Assembly: GCA_942159475.1 (NCBI GenBank)
Contig: OW804094.1
Span: 45,380,966-45,444,965, forward strand
Direction: 5' to 3'
DNA: 64,000 nucleotides
Origin: Sthenelais limicola
Taxonomy: Eukaryota; Annelida; Polychaeta; Phyllodocida; Sigalionidae
Of the stretch, positions 22,023 through 33,800 are shown one piece after another. The position numbers were made by a program, and so were the translations under genes. Below the pieces are notes generated by a model. The model was not told the origin of the DNA and searched no databases. It saw only the letters and a list, made by a program, of their open reading frames with translations. Positions within the stretch are counted from its first letter, which is position 1, and the number at the start of each line of letters is the position of its first letter.

Positions 22023-22055
22023 CCTGAAGAAGGGAAACTTAGCCCGAAAGCTAGT
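22023..22055 (+). ncRNA. CTGAAGA-hairpin-GAAA motif (copy 2)
   Basis: CCTGAAGAAGGGAAACTTAG then CCCGAAAGCTAG. GGG pairs with CCC around a loop and is followed by GAAA. It shares the layout CACNAACAC-CCTGAAGAAGGG-loop-GCCCGAAAGCT with the - strand copy at 60171-60203. A hammerhead-like core is a possibility, not a demonstrated ribozyme. Confidence 0.35.
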
Positions 22056-22220
22056 GATAGAATAAACATAATCCAACATAAAGGGGTTTATTTCCTATCT
22101 ACTATCATCCCACAACCAACCTACCGGGTTTAATGATATACAGCGATATTCCCACTCACCTCGATACAACTATATTACCGGTATTAGTTTGAATATGTAA
22201 TTACGGTAGCAACTGAAATA

Positions 22221-22358
22221 ATGGATTGTGTAATAGTGATGTGCGACCATTGGCATTGGAAACGGACACACGCTTTATATGTGAACGCCAACAATGTAAG
22301 AACGCCATATATCATCTTTTCTTTGTTTTGTTTAGCCCAACACTACTGGACCAATTAA
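22221..22358 (+). pseudogene. Short decayed coding fragment J
   Basis: ATG at 22221 opens 45 codons: MDCVIVMCDHWHWKRTHALY then NANNVRTPYIIFSLFC, and TAA. Trp/His/Cys-rich and protein-like, unlike random AT-rich sequence. No family match. Confidence 0.3.
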
Positions 22359-22616
22359 AAATCCCCACCCGGGAATTGCCAATTGAATATGAATAGAATC
22401 TTTAACAGAGAAAGCCATAATATATATCCTCGATTCGCGTGAAACATTTCTAGCTTTGAATGATGGTGTTAGAATAGTACATTATTGCATGGTGAAAACT
22501 AGTTAGATTAGTTAGATGACTTATGAATGCTACATTGTTTGGCATTGACATTGACAAGTTGACATTGATTTCCCATATTTTTATCATTATTTTTTATTAA
22601 TAACAATATTCTTAAG

Positions 22617-22974
22617 CTATACGTTGTTGCCGATACTGCGACCCTATATTATGGCAATGCACCAAACATGATGGTTTGTCGTACTTCTTAAAAGCTTATG
22701 TGAAATGTTCGCTGGTGGAATATGGTTGCTCATTGTTTATAGCATCTATCTTTTTAACGTTCCATATCATGTTATGCTATGAAAATGAATGGTACGATTT
22801 CAGAACCCCGCTGGATATGCCCATGTAGTTGGTAATTGGTGGTACTCGAGGACATATTATTTTAAAGGTTCGGTTGACATATCTATTAACTCCATAGTCA
22901 TCTACATTCTACCGATTGAAAAATTATTAATAATATCATACGTTTTGCCATTAGAAACAGATTTGATCCCATAG
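22617..22974 (+). pseudogene. Decayed coding fragment K, overlapping frames
   Basis: Three frames in succession. The first, 22617-22691, contains LYVVADTATLYYGNAPNMMV. The second, from about 22682 to TAG at 22826-22828, contains YFLKAYVKCSLVEYGCSLFI, then MLCYENEWYDFRTPLDM. The third, 22789-22974, contains FQNPAGYAHVVGNWWYSRTY then GSVDISINSIVIYILPIEKL. The density of Trp, Tyr, Gly and Pro points to a real former protein broken by indels. Not recognised. Confidence 0.42.
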
Positions 22975-23426
22975 GAACAGAAAGGGAACATACATACACG
23001 TGTACACAATTCACCAAATTGCTTTAGCCGATATTCATCAATTCAAGTCATTCTGTGGCAGACGAATCCCCTCCACCCCTCCCCCACCGCCTCCTCCTGC
23101 CTATCCCAGTGGCCACCTACTTAGGTCCTCACTTATCCCTGTCGCTGAATGGCGATCACCTTTGTCCTTTCACTGCACCAACCACTGTCCTTCCTCTCCG
23201 CTCTCTCCGCTTTTTATTACCCTTCCAGTCTCGCTCTTTTCACCGGCGCGGTCTTGTTCTTCCCGTCTTTTTTTCTTTACCCCCAATTCTTTTCTCCTTG
23301 CTCATTCCCGCTCGTGCAGAGGGCGAATGGGTGCGGAAAAGGAAGAATGATTTCTAATAACAGTTGCATTTTCTTCGGTGAGAATTTCTTCGAAGATTTT
23401 CAACGAGTTAAAAATAAGTTTTCCCA

Positions 23427-23723
23427 ATGAGGAAAATGCGACCAAGTGATAAAGAACGGGTGTATCAAGATGTACGAACTCGTTTGGACGCAAAAACACG
23501 AGTATATAATATAGACATATCAGGTGTATCTGGTTGCGCGAACATAATCTGTACAGAGAATGAAATATTCCTGCGAGAGTGGTTCATTTCCATATACTAC
23601 TTCTATCCAGATCCAATAGAAAGTACCGCACCTGACGCACTAGCGACTCTGTCACTCTCGGTATATTTACGCCATATTCATAGAGGTAAAAACTGGATTT
23701 TAATCAAGTGTGTTTTTATTTAA
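23427..23723 (+). pseudogene. 98-codon coding-like frame L
   Basis: The open frame (ATG at 23427) contains PSDKERVYQDVRTRLDAKTR, then NIDISGVSGCANIICTENEI and PDPIESTAPDALATLSLSVY. It is amphipathic and charged with no low complexity. A related-looking frame just upstream (about 23345-23430) contains MISNNSCIFFGENFFEDFQ. No family recognised. It is in line with the other + fragments. Confidence 0.38.
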
Positions 23724-25524
23724 AAACATCGTTGCAAAAACATAATTAGGTAAAGAATACCTATAACACCGAAGAATACCAATCTAAAGACCGAAGGAAA
23801 ATAATGTTAATGATAGGAAATTAGATTAAAAATAAAAAGGTATTTGATTACGTTATTGAAATCATAGTCTTTATAATTTTACTGTCAATGTTTTAAACTA
23901 ATGAAGCGAACTCTGAATTATAAAAGGCACGAGGCAAAAGGTACGAGTAAAAAAGGAAATCTGACAAAAAATGTTTCCATTGATATAGGTCATTATGACT
24001 TCATACGGGACTCATACATGTATACTATATTGCGTCTCAATCATAATGTACAGGCCTATTAAACAATGTGCTTCCATAAGCCTCCCCACGTGCAAGTAAT
24101 ACTTATTAGTCACGAACCCCATGTATACTTGTAGCATCGTTTCCAAACCACAACGACAAAATGATGAAAGCAAAGATGATGACATACCTTCATTTCATAA
24201 TTAACACAGGCCATAAAGCAGTTATTGCAAGTTCCACACACTGACATCGAATACCAATTAAGGGTATTGGCTAGCATTTGTAAATCTATTACACTTGTGT
24301 TTTCAGATAGACACAAACATTGATGACAAAATGTTATGTAGTTATTTATCATATTCTAGAATGATGACATTACATAACTATATGGAAACAACAGGGAACC
24401 ACGTACATACCAATCTATCACTTAATCAAGTACTAATACAAAATATTTAACATATCACTCTGGCGCTAAATGATCATAATGATATTTGCCTATAGCTGTG
24501 TAATCCGTGCTAAACTATGGTTCTGCTGAACGTGATTGTGCACATTATCTAGGACTATCAAATTGAAGCATGCCTGGAGCCAATAATGGCGTTAACGGGC
24601 TGTAATTTTAGAGTAGAACTCATGCCTATGGATCATTTATATATATGCGTGTATTTTGTATTCATTCAGAGCAGATTGTATAAAATGTCTTACCTATGTC
24701 TGTTGGTGTTTGCGTCATATTGCGACAGTAGAAACTGAGTTTTAATCGAATGTTCATTAATTTTGAACGTATAACCATGGGTCTATATATGACTAGGAGA
24801 AATGTGTCTGACAACCAGGTCATTCGGTTGACAAAGTGGTCAAGGATGTCAATGGGCAGTGAGATGGAGAACAAAATAGGCAGAACCTACTTTTGAACCC
24901 ACAACAAACATACTGAATGCTAATCTAGAGAGCAATATGCATCTGGGTGACGTTTCCAGAAAATGCACAATTCCCATTCAGAAATCCTCACAAATAACCC
25001 GAATTTAAGGCAAAAATGAGACTAAAAATACAGTTCAAGATAACCTAACAGATTGTTTGAATAAAGGCAATACTAAATATACTCAGATATACCTAGTGTT
25101 GACGATTTTTCGGCCTTATTTAGCAGAATTTACCAAAATTGTGTTGATCCGCCAATTGTACATTTTCTGAAAATCTGACCCATGTTCACAGTGAACGAGA
25201 TGGAATAGTAAGACGGAATCTAAATGAAATTTGTCCACATTTCTCTGTTGACAGAGACAGAAAGAGACAGACAGGAATAATTTTCAACTTTTCTTGTTGA
25301 TTGATGGAAATATCTCCTCTCTTCTATTCTGCTTAAAATATTAAATCTCTCTCTATATAATATATATATTACATATATGTATGACGAAAAGGATGGAGAA
25401 TTAGAGGGAGAGAGAGAATGCAAGTCAGAGGAGAGGAAGGAACAGACACAATAAAAAAGGAGAGCGAGGACTTCTTTTCACTGAGTAAAAACGTAAGTCA
25501 GATAGGATGTAGGAGGAGAGACAG

Positions 25525-25752
25525 ATGGGCTCGAACAATACTAAATGTATTAGAATTAAGGGTGACACATTTGTTAACAATGACGCTCTGCTCTCGGCTT
25601 TAATCCGGGCCTATAATTATTTAGAGCTTAAGTTTGATCATGCCCGTTCAACACTGGGGAACGAACGGATGTGGCTTCCCCACAAGATCGAAATGAAAAG
25701 TTCTTGTGAGGTGGTCACTCGGGCATCCATCAAATCACTGCTGACAGCCTAG
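25525..25752 (+). pseudogene. 75-codon coding-like frame M
   Basis: It contains NTKCIRIKGDTFVNNDALLS, then LIRAYNYLELKFDHARSTLG and LPHKIEMKSSCEVVTRASIK, ending in TAG. The balanced composition and helical heptad-like pattern make chance unlikely. It begins a second cluster of fragments (25.5-26.7 kb). Function unknown. Confidence 0.42.
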
Positions 25753-25882
25753 GCCTCACAGTTGGCTTTAAAAATAACCAGATCTAATATTGCTGCTTGA
25801 TAATGGATCAACCTTGTTTGTGCCAACCAACCTCCGATGTGCCCTGAATGGATGGTTTGTGAGAGTCCCATTAGGGTAAAAT

Positions 25883-26155
25883 GTGGGGTTGTTAGTAAGG
25901 GCGCATTGTCATTATGATAGAGGGTCTGTACAGGTTTTCATGCATAGCCATACACACATTTCTGCCTTGATAGAGTTCCCGAATACAATCAAGATCAATC
26001 CCGAATACATGTATGCACTTCCATTCCAGCATGATCCATGCATCCATGTCAACCGCACCGAAATACGGACTGCTTTAGGCTTGACTCCACTGACGTTTTT
26101 TCACTGTGTGATTGTTGCGGTTGCATTCTGCAGTGCATTCTCAATTCGAATATAA
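25883..26155 (+). pseudogene. 90-codon coding-like frame N
   Basis: Open from GTG at 25883 (no ATG nearby) to TAA. It contains SHTHISALIEFPNTIKINPE, then YALPFQHDPCIHVNRTEIRT and LGLTPLTFFHCVIVAVAFCS. A hydrophobic segment closes the frame. It lies 130 bases after frame M in the same direction. Family not recognised. Confidence 0.42.
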
Positions 26156-26224
26156 TAACAAATGGAATTGGTCAGAAGAGTCTTGGTAGGTTGTGCAATT
26201 TACGTTCTTTAGAATAATCAATAA

Positions 26225-26713
26225 ATGTCACTAACTATCAAACTGCATATTATCCCCAATACGCACGTGGTCTGGCGGAGCCCTGTCTATTGTAGATACT
26301 GTGGGATACCCACACCAAAACAACATGGGTCTCTAATGCCATACTTCTTGTGGGTGAGCCCTTCCGATAGAGAATACGCTCTCCCTTGTTCGCCTGATGT
26401 ATACTGGGGTTGACCCGTAATGGAGACGAACGCTCTTTTTATCCAGTCTTGGTAAGACCAGGCACGATTGGCTCCTTACTGTTTAAATACATTTCATTAC
26501 AGGTTCATTCTAAATCATTGTCAGTACGCGATGTACTGGGTTCCTGATCCCAGTCTATACCGACAGTCAAGGGTTTTAAATCTGGTGTTTCGTATACTCA
26601 AGGCTAATGCTTTTACCATGTCCCCAGCAATGGAGGGCTCGGGAGTTATAATAATGTGCGGATGTGCAGCAACATTAGATTTTTATTGTCCAACGCAAGG
26701 AGTAATTGAATAG
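26225..26713 (+). pseudogene. Two coding-like frames O, broken by a stop and frameshift
   Basis: The first frame, 26225-26413, contains VVWRSPVYCRYCGIPTPKQH then MPYFLWVSPSDREYALPCSP, ending in TGA. The second, about 26468-26713, contains NHCQYAMYWVPDPSLYRQSR, then NLVFRILKANAFTMSP and GSGVIIMCGCAATLDFYCPT, ending in TAG. The two CxxC-like pairs (CRYCG, CGCAA) are not enough to call a zinc finger. This is the right end of the + strand series. To 27.1 kb nothing comparable follows. Confidence 0.42.
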
Positions 26714-29700
26714 AGGCACAGCCATATGGAAGGATAGAAGCAATACCTATTAAAGGTCTACAATTAGTCCTTATATCTCTAATATTTCCCATATGATCCC
26801 AATACGAAAATGTGCATGGTGTAAATACTTAGTCGCAACACGCCATACTTCATTGCCTTATGTATACACCTTGGTGAATCTGTGCAAACGATGTAACGGA
26901 CCCATTTGTTTAATATAGATACCCCTTTTTGCTATTCATTAATCGCTGATCGACTGCATTCGTTAAATATTTAATATAATTAGCCGGGATGTATTTGCAT
27001 CGAGGAGCAAGGAATAAAATAGAACAGATGATCCAACAAGAGTTGATCTATTAACTTATTTATCTGAATACGTCAGTAGCATCAACACAAAAATGATTAG
27101 AATCTTTACTGCATAATTATTTTCTCGAGCCTGGCTGAAGATATAGCCTTAGATGGCAGACAGGCGAATGGGAAAATAATATGTGCGCGAGAATATACCC
27201 CCAGACAGACATTTAGAGATGTAACTATAAGCAGTAATGTGGGCGAGAGTTGCTCCTCCCCCTTCCCGGAGGTCCATGCATGGCAAGATAACCTTAGAAG
27301 GCTTTCGATCCAGTCGTCGCGCCTTGTCTCTGTTCCATATTTGGTTGTAGTCCCGAAGATTGTGCGCATCCATAGCCCTCCGTTTGAGCATCGAGGGGAA
27401 GGCTGAAAACAATAAAGGAAAGGGCATAGGTTAGGCACTAACATGGATATATTATATATCCAGTGAATATATATGGAGGCAGGAAAGAAACCCTGGAGAA
27501 GGGGTGGAGTGTGCGTTTGTGTAGTAGGAGCTGAGGGAGGGTCAACGTACTAAATGAGAGAGGAACAAAAGCTGAAAAAAAATGAATAGAAGGAAATGCT
27601 GCAAGAAGAAGAAAGAGTGATGTGGCCTTTGAAATGGCATGGAATGAAAGGTAAATGAGTCAGGATGGGTGCAGACGTGCAGGTACGGTGACTGTAAAAG
27701 AAGAGAGCAAGAAGACGTTCAAACAGGGAGCGAAACACAGAAAGAGAGAGGTGGAGTTTCAACAGTGACAGGTTCTTCCCATGTCTTGCCATGGTGTTGA
27801 TGAAAGAAATTGCAATACAGAAATAGTGAAAGAGAAATCCAAATCAAGCAACACAGAATGAATGGATGAAGATGACTTAGAGGGATGAAGAACGAACGCA
27901 AGAAAGAGTGAGAAGAGAGTGAAAACATGTATCGGTAATCGAAAATAATGTAGTTCGGAAATAAATGTAAAATGTAAAGATAACGATCCCCAAAGGGTAA
28001 CAAGAGGAGAAAACTATAATAAAAGAAAGAGGAACATAATTAAGGAAGTAAGAAAAAGTGTTGACAGATGGATAGCGGAAGAAAAGGTCATTCTATGTTG
28101 AGCGCGACAGCGGGGAATGGAGAAGACAGGGAGAAGAATGTGTGAGGAGAAAAAGAAAAGGGATCGTGCTCTGGGAACAGAAGACAGAAGACAGAAGACA
28201 GAAGACTGAAGTCGAACGGAACAAATGAAGATATATACAATTATGAGGTCCAATAAAACCCACCTCAGAGACAGAAAGAGAGAGGGGCCCACGAATAGAA
28301 GGAGGAGGAGAAGGAGGGAGACAAGAGGCAGACAGAGATGCAACAGGCAGAGCGTCCTGGCACGGTCCCCATCCATGAGACGTGCCTGGCCAGGCACTAA
28401 AGTGTATAGAGATATCTTCCGCTGGGATACTTGGCAGGGGTCCCAGAATATACTGCCAATCACACCCTCCATATTGTTCCCTTCGTACACACCCTCCTCC
28501 TCGTCGTCCTACTAAATTGCTTAGGTACGGGCATGATTCCAGCTTCAATCTACATCCACTTCTAAGAAAGCATAGCATCGGGCTCCATGGACCTTGCCAA
28601 AAGATTAATAGAACCCTTAGTTTGAAGACAAAGAAAAACATAGAGCCTTCCCAATGTGTAATGAGTTGGCAGTCGGGTCTATTTCACTAATAGGAGGTTC
28701 CCTTTCTCCTCTATTTCTCTCTAGGTAACTTGAAATATCATGTTAACACATCGCTTATGTAGACAGACCCGATGCTACGGCAATAGTTGAATGACAACAC
28801 GTCCAAATGGGCTGTTCCGGGAAAGATGAGATGAAGATCGAGGGGAGAGATTTCATCAGGGGTGGGATGAAGTGTTAAGTGAAAATGCCTGGGTCGTGTT
28901 TAGGTGTTTAGGGGGATACGGAAAAGATGGAGGGGAGTGTGGGGGTTCTCACTGACTGCGCTCGTGAGAGAGAGAGTGAAAGAGGAAAGGAAAGACAGAG
29001 AGAGAATGAGATGGAGAAGGAGAAGGAGAAGGAGAGGGGGAGTGGAGTTGGGGCGATGGGAGGTGACGGTCGTAGAGGCGGTGAGGAGGAAGAGTGAGCC
29101 GCTAGGTTATAGGTGCGTATATCGAAATATGGCGAGGATATGAATGTAGGGAAATAAATACCCTTTAGTTCGGATGAATGTTGCAAATGATACTAGCAAT
29201 GAAAGCATAAAACCTTTGAAGAAACTGTTTTGTGAAGTAACAATTCTTGGTGGACCTAAAGGTTAATGATTATTATTTATTATTTTCCATTAAAGGATTC
29301 CTATTTTTCATCCTGTTCGGACCCATTTGATACTATCTTAATGGGGATTCTGCTAGATTAATTCATCTCATATCTCAAGGTTGATACCTCTCTGGAGGCC
29401 TTTAGTATCCAATATTGATACTCGATATCTATTCAGTATTGCTTTTAACATTCAATACATTTCATGTCATTAATCTGATTCAATGGAAAGGACGATTATT
29501 ATGACCTTTTCCTACGTCTTGACGATTGATTCATAAAAGTTGAGTACAGCTAAACAGCATACGCTCTTTTAGCCTACAAAGTTCTAGGCTTTAGACACTG
29601 TTAGGCCTATATCCTCAAAATATTAGCTCTTATTGAGTCGGGGATTGTTCCCGCAGCCATGCGAGACTATCTCAACCAGGGAAGATCTGGGTGAGGGGAT

Positions 29701-29920
29701 GCATACATCTGATCAGCTTAGCACCTCTCACATTTCCATTATCTGATGTCCTCAATTACTCTTTTCAATCAAGAACTTTTATATGCAAGTAGTATATGCT
29801 GGTGCCATTTTAGAAATGGCAATTCAATTTACCTGCAGCAGGGAAAGTGATCTCTCCACATCCATAGCAAATAGGAGTTTTTATGACATGTTTCGTTATA
29901 TGGACCTATGGAGAGGGATT
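26714..29920. other. Gene-poor flank of the CELF gene, purine-rich
   Basis: 27480-28370 and 28880-29100 are strongly purine-rich on the + strand (AGAGAGA, GAGAAGGAGAAGG), giving long low-complexity frames on both strands that I discount. A perfect 16-bp palindrome GTGCCTGGCCAGGCAC lies at 28382-28397. A possible - strand exon border near 27402 is described as a finding. No upstream CELF exon can be placed by sequence alone. Confidence 0.4.
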
Positions 29921-30547
29921 GCATGATGGAGGTGGAGGTAAAGCTTGAGGGGGTGCAGCAAGAGGCCCCCCTGCGGCAGCTACCTCTATTGCCTGCTCTT
30001 GAGGCTGCTAGCTGCTGGCTGGGGCTGCTGGCTGCCCTCGTCCCCCTTCTCCCCATCCTCCCCCCAATACTATCCCGTTATTGCTGCTACTCTCTGCCTG
30101 CGTATTGCTGCTTCTTGCCCGTCATCATCACAGATTGCCTCAGGTCGATCAATGCGCCTCTCTCCACCTCCTCCTCCTCCTCCTCCTACCCCTGCGCCTC
30201 ACAGAACTCTGAATCTCTCCCCATTGCCACTGCTGCTGCTGTTGCTCCTCCGCGCTCCAACCTAGAGTGCCGCCACCACCGCTTCCTGCAGAACAAGCAG
30301 CGCCTCTCTCACACCATCTCCTCCTCCTCTCTCTCGCCCAACTCACTACTGCTGCCGCTGCCTCTCCTCCTAGTTGTATTTTGCCGAGAGCTTCACAGGG
30401 GGCGTCGCAGCGAGTGCTTTCAGAGAGTGAGGATCGGTGCACGACTAGCGTAGACTTCACTAAGGCTCTGCCAGCAGCCACCGGACGCCGCTCGCCTTCT
30501 CTTCCAGCAGCAGGAAGTACCGTCCTAGTGTATTGTGGGTAGTGCTG
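29921..30547 (+). promoter_or_regulatory. GC/pyrimidine-rich 5' flank and probable 5'UTR of the CELF gene
   Basis: Base composition changes here from AT-rich to C/T- and CpG-richer sequence. It includes CTCCTCCTCC runs (30164-30190), CTGCTGCTG runs (30230-30250) and CpG pairs just before the start (CCGGACGCCGCTCGCC at 30481). There is no TATA box at a sensible spacing. A pyrimidine tract followed by CAG (CTTCTCTTCCAG, about 30499-30510) could be a 3' splice site of a 5'UTR exon. Promoter position is inferred from composition and from adjacency to the first coding exon. Frames read through it are low-complexity. Confidence 0.4.
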
Positions 30548-30833
30548 ATGTATGTAAATAAGATGCACGCGCAAATTTCATTTTCTGTCGGCGAGCTCGC
30601 TTCCAACAAGATGGCCGCAGTGGCAAACGGACCTGTACCCGACGTGTCGATGCAAAACGGACCCACGGTTATCCCACAAACCATCCCGATGAAGGACCAC
30701 GATGCCATTAAGCTTTTTGTGGGCCAGATTCCCCGAAATCTGGAAGAGAAGGATCTCAGACCTATTTTCGAGGAGTTCGGGCAAATTTACGAGCTTACCG
30801 TCTTGAAGGATCGGTTCACTGGAATGCATAAAG
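30548..30833 (+). CDS. CELF3-6 subfamily: CELF/Bruno-like RNA-binding protein, first coding exon
   Basis: Role by family: CELF proteins bind GU-rich RNA and control splicing, translation and decay. They have two N-terminal RRMs, a divergent linker and a third RRM. Seen: [20 protein letters not shown], then [20 protein letters not shown], is the hallmark start of RRM1, with RNP2 LFVGQI. The [12 protein letters not shown] form is typical of the CELF4 side of the CELF3-6 group. Three in-frame ATGs are possible: 30548, 30563 and 30611. The last has the best context (AAGATGG) and gives MAAVANG; the first gives MYVNKM, resembling the MYIKM start I know for vertebrate CELF4. The exon ends after AAAG|GTAGGT, phase 1. 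Read on into the intron it meets a stop at 30961. Confidence 0.94.
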
Positions 30834-33800
30834 GTAGGTTTACGTGGAGGAGTATGAGAGGACTGGAGGATGTGGGGACAGGGGCGCGTGTGAGTCTTGT
30901 TGTCGGGAGATGGGCGCCTCGTGCTTGGATGGGTGCCGGTCACTGGACTTGGGGAGTTTAGGGCCTCCTGTAAGTAGCTGGGAGTAGTGGTAGACAAGGG
31001 CAGAAGGACATTGCCTCTCTCACTGAGAGTTAAGTAAGAAAGAGCAAGAGGGGAACAAGCAACCTGGAGGAGTTGCTCACTCACTGTAACCTCAGGATGA
31101 CCTGGACTAGTTTTTGGGGTGTTGAAATCCATCACCAATGAATGGAAGGATGACATAAAACTGGGGGGATTGACCTATGAATGAAGTTTTATTGCAGTTG
31201 CCAAATCGGGGTTCTGATTCACATGGTTTGAGTTAGATAAGGGGTGTGTGCCTGGAAGGAGACACGAGGACGGAGACAGAGCGGGGAGAGGGGTGGGTGT
31301 TGGGTGCGTTGTTAGCAATCTAGGGAATGTAGGGATTGCAATAGGGCTGGTAGCGGAGGAGCACTTGGTGGAGGTAGAGAGAGGTGGGTTGGGTAGCTAG
31401 GGCAGAATGAATGGGAGGCGGGAATGACAGTAACAAAGGGTGTTCAATCCGATACGCTTGGCCGGCCGCATGCTCCATAGAGGAGGTGGGGGAGCAGTAG
31501 GGGAATTGCTCGCCACTCACTAGCTTAGGTACTTATTCCAATACAGAATCTAACAGCCAGAGCAACTTAGCACTTTCTACCTCTCTGTGCTTCACATAAG
31601 AGAGAGGCAACTGCCCATTCCACACTAACATCTGGTATTGCTCGAAACAAGAGATTGCCTGAAACAGGGGACATTGCTACGCGGGAGCGAGGGAAGCATT
31701 GACGATTGCTGAGGCCAGCCATGTGTTGAGGTATCCGGCTCCCAGTGCAAACAGATGCTTTACCAATAAACACTTAGCACCGATCGTATCAGAGTATAAC
31801 TATGGGAGCTGGTGTATAAGTAGTATAAGGAAAAGCTGCCTTGGCGCTGGCTCATCGGAGATGATGGCTATGTATGTAGTAGGCCTATACATACGCGTAT
31901 ACATACATACCCAGCGAATATAAACTTTGTCCCAAGCGGCTCACTGACAAGGAGTGCGTCCTATGCTTCCTATCCCCTACTTTGGCTCCTAACCCTGCCA
32001 CAGGTGTATAGTGCGGAGCTATTCAAATGGAGCAAGGATTAGTGGAAGGAGGAGCGCAATGGGGTCAATACAAATGAGAATACCTGACCATTGGGTCAAT
32101 TCTTTTTACCCCATGTGCTTTATATTCATGTATGTTTACACAGAATAGAGTGTAGAGGCTACAGGGAAGGAAGGGGCTGCCTCCTGAGGCATAACTATGA
32201 TCATTGATTATTGAGTTGCAACCCTCTATGGACCATGGATCTATGGGTCGTGTGTGGGGAGAGGTTGTTGGAGCGGGTCCGTATTGCCGAATACTAGGGT
32301 CGATTCTAGAAGATCGGTTAAGGGACGTATCCCCTATTAACACTCTCAGTGGAGATAGAGAGATGGGAATACATAGCGTAGAGCAATGTATGGGGTGAGC
32401 AAGAGAGGTAAAGAAGGAGGTTCGAGCGAAGATATAGGAACATGAAGGACTAGCGATTATTACAGATTTAGTAGGGGTCTGAGAGAAACACACGGAGAGG
32501 GATAGAAGAAGGCATGTGGGAACAGAAGAAGAATCTATAGACTGATGGGGGAAAGGTATGCAGAAGCACAGTGACTGAGACTGATGGAGACAGATAAAGG
32601 ACTGTCATTCCCACCATTATTTCCGAACAAATGATTTCTGAGAGCGCTAAGCGAGCACCACAGCCCGTTCACTTATGTAAATAGTCCAGCAACTGGTTTC
32701 TATTCCATAGCACAGTGCTCTCAAGTTTATAGCCATAACCTGTCTACGGGAAGAGATACAGCATGAGATACGGGTGGAAGAGAAACATGAGGTGGTACAA
32801 GAGGAAGAGATGATGCAGGAATAGCAGAGGGGACGGAAAGAGGTAGTAGTAGTAGGGAAACTAAATGGTGTGAGAGAGAGAAAATAAGTGGAGAAAATCG
32901 ATGGCTTATCTTAATGACTGGGTTATGATGGTAAATCACTTATCAGTGGCAGGCTTGAGGCCGTGGCTAGAGCTATCTGTGGAAGGTAAGGGTAGGGGGA
33001 GAGGGCGGACAGATCGCTTATTGCCGCTGAGTGAATGTCTGTTCTACAAGCGCCAGTCAGTACACATCTATGCCTCATAGGAGGAGGAGGAGGAGGTGAG
33101 CGTGAGGGGATTATCACCTAGTTTCATCGCACTTGCCCATCATCTACCCGTTCAGTATTCATGGGTTCCCTAATGGGAGAGGCGTATTGGGACATTGGTG
33201 GCCAGGAATCAACTGCTCCCTCTCTCCCTCTGTCTTCCTCTATCTCTGTCCACACTCAACATATGGAAACTTGATAGTTCCTGTATGGTGGGAGATGAGA
33301 TAGCATTGAGTGGCAAGGAACCTGTCACCGAGATTTTGCCCAGTATTGTAGCTTGGGGAATAGGCGAGGTCAAACTCTAACCATATGGCGTGGTATACAC
33401 CTGAGGGTGGATACTACTAATTATTTTTACTGTGTGGCATTCAATACAGTTGCTTCTATTCCATGAGAATAGCATGTATCATGAAACCGGTCTCAATAAA
33501 ATTTATTTAAAGATATAAATCTAGATTTTAGATGTCTCTGGAGTGGTATACAAACACTGTTCTATGTTATCTTACCAAATGACATCTGGGATAAGGTGTC
33601 GGTGCATCCACCAATACAATCATGAGCTCTGGAATATTTGGATTCTTGATAATTCCTATTAGGTGGAATGGCAGGTCGGTGAATTGCATCTAATGCTCTG
33701 GGATGAAGACGAGTTATTAGGTTACATAGGCTAATAATTGGTTACATACTAGGTTTTATATGCGGAGTATGCCAAGGTGGTACGCGACGAGATTCTTGTG

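Noticed and set aside
27550..28641. Several 80-180 codon - strand frames
   Set aside because: The + strand is purine-rich, so the - strand yields Ser/Phe/Leu-rich low-complexity frames that overlap each other. No motif or splice structure.
29908..30574. 181-codon + and 141-codon - frames upstream of the CELF start
   Set aside because: Products of CTG/CTCC and related runs in a probable 5'UTR/promoter, Ser/Pro/Leu- and Arg-rich on opposite strands.
30578..31156. 192-codon - strand frame over the first CELF exon
   Set aside because: Antisense shadow of a recognised coding exon.
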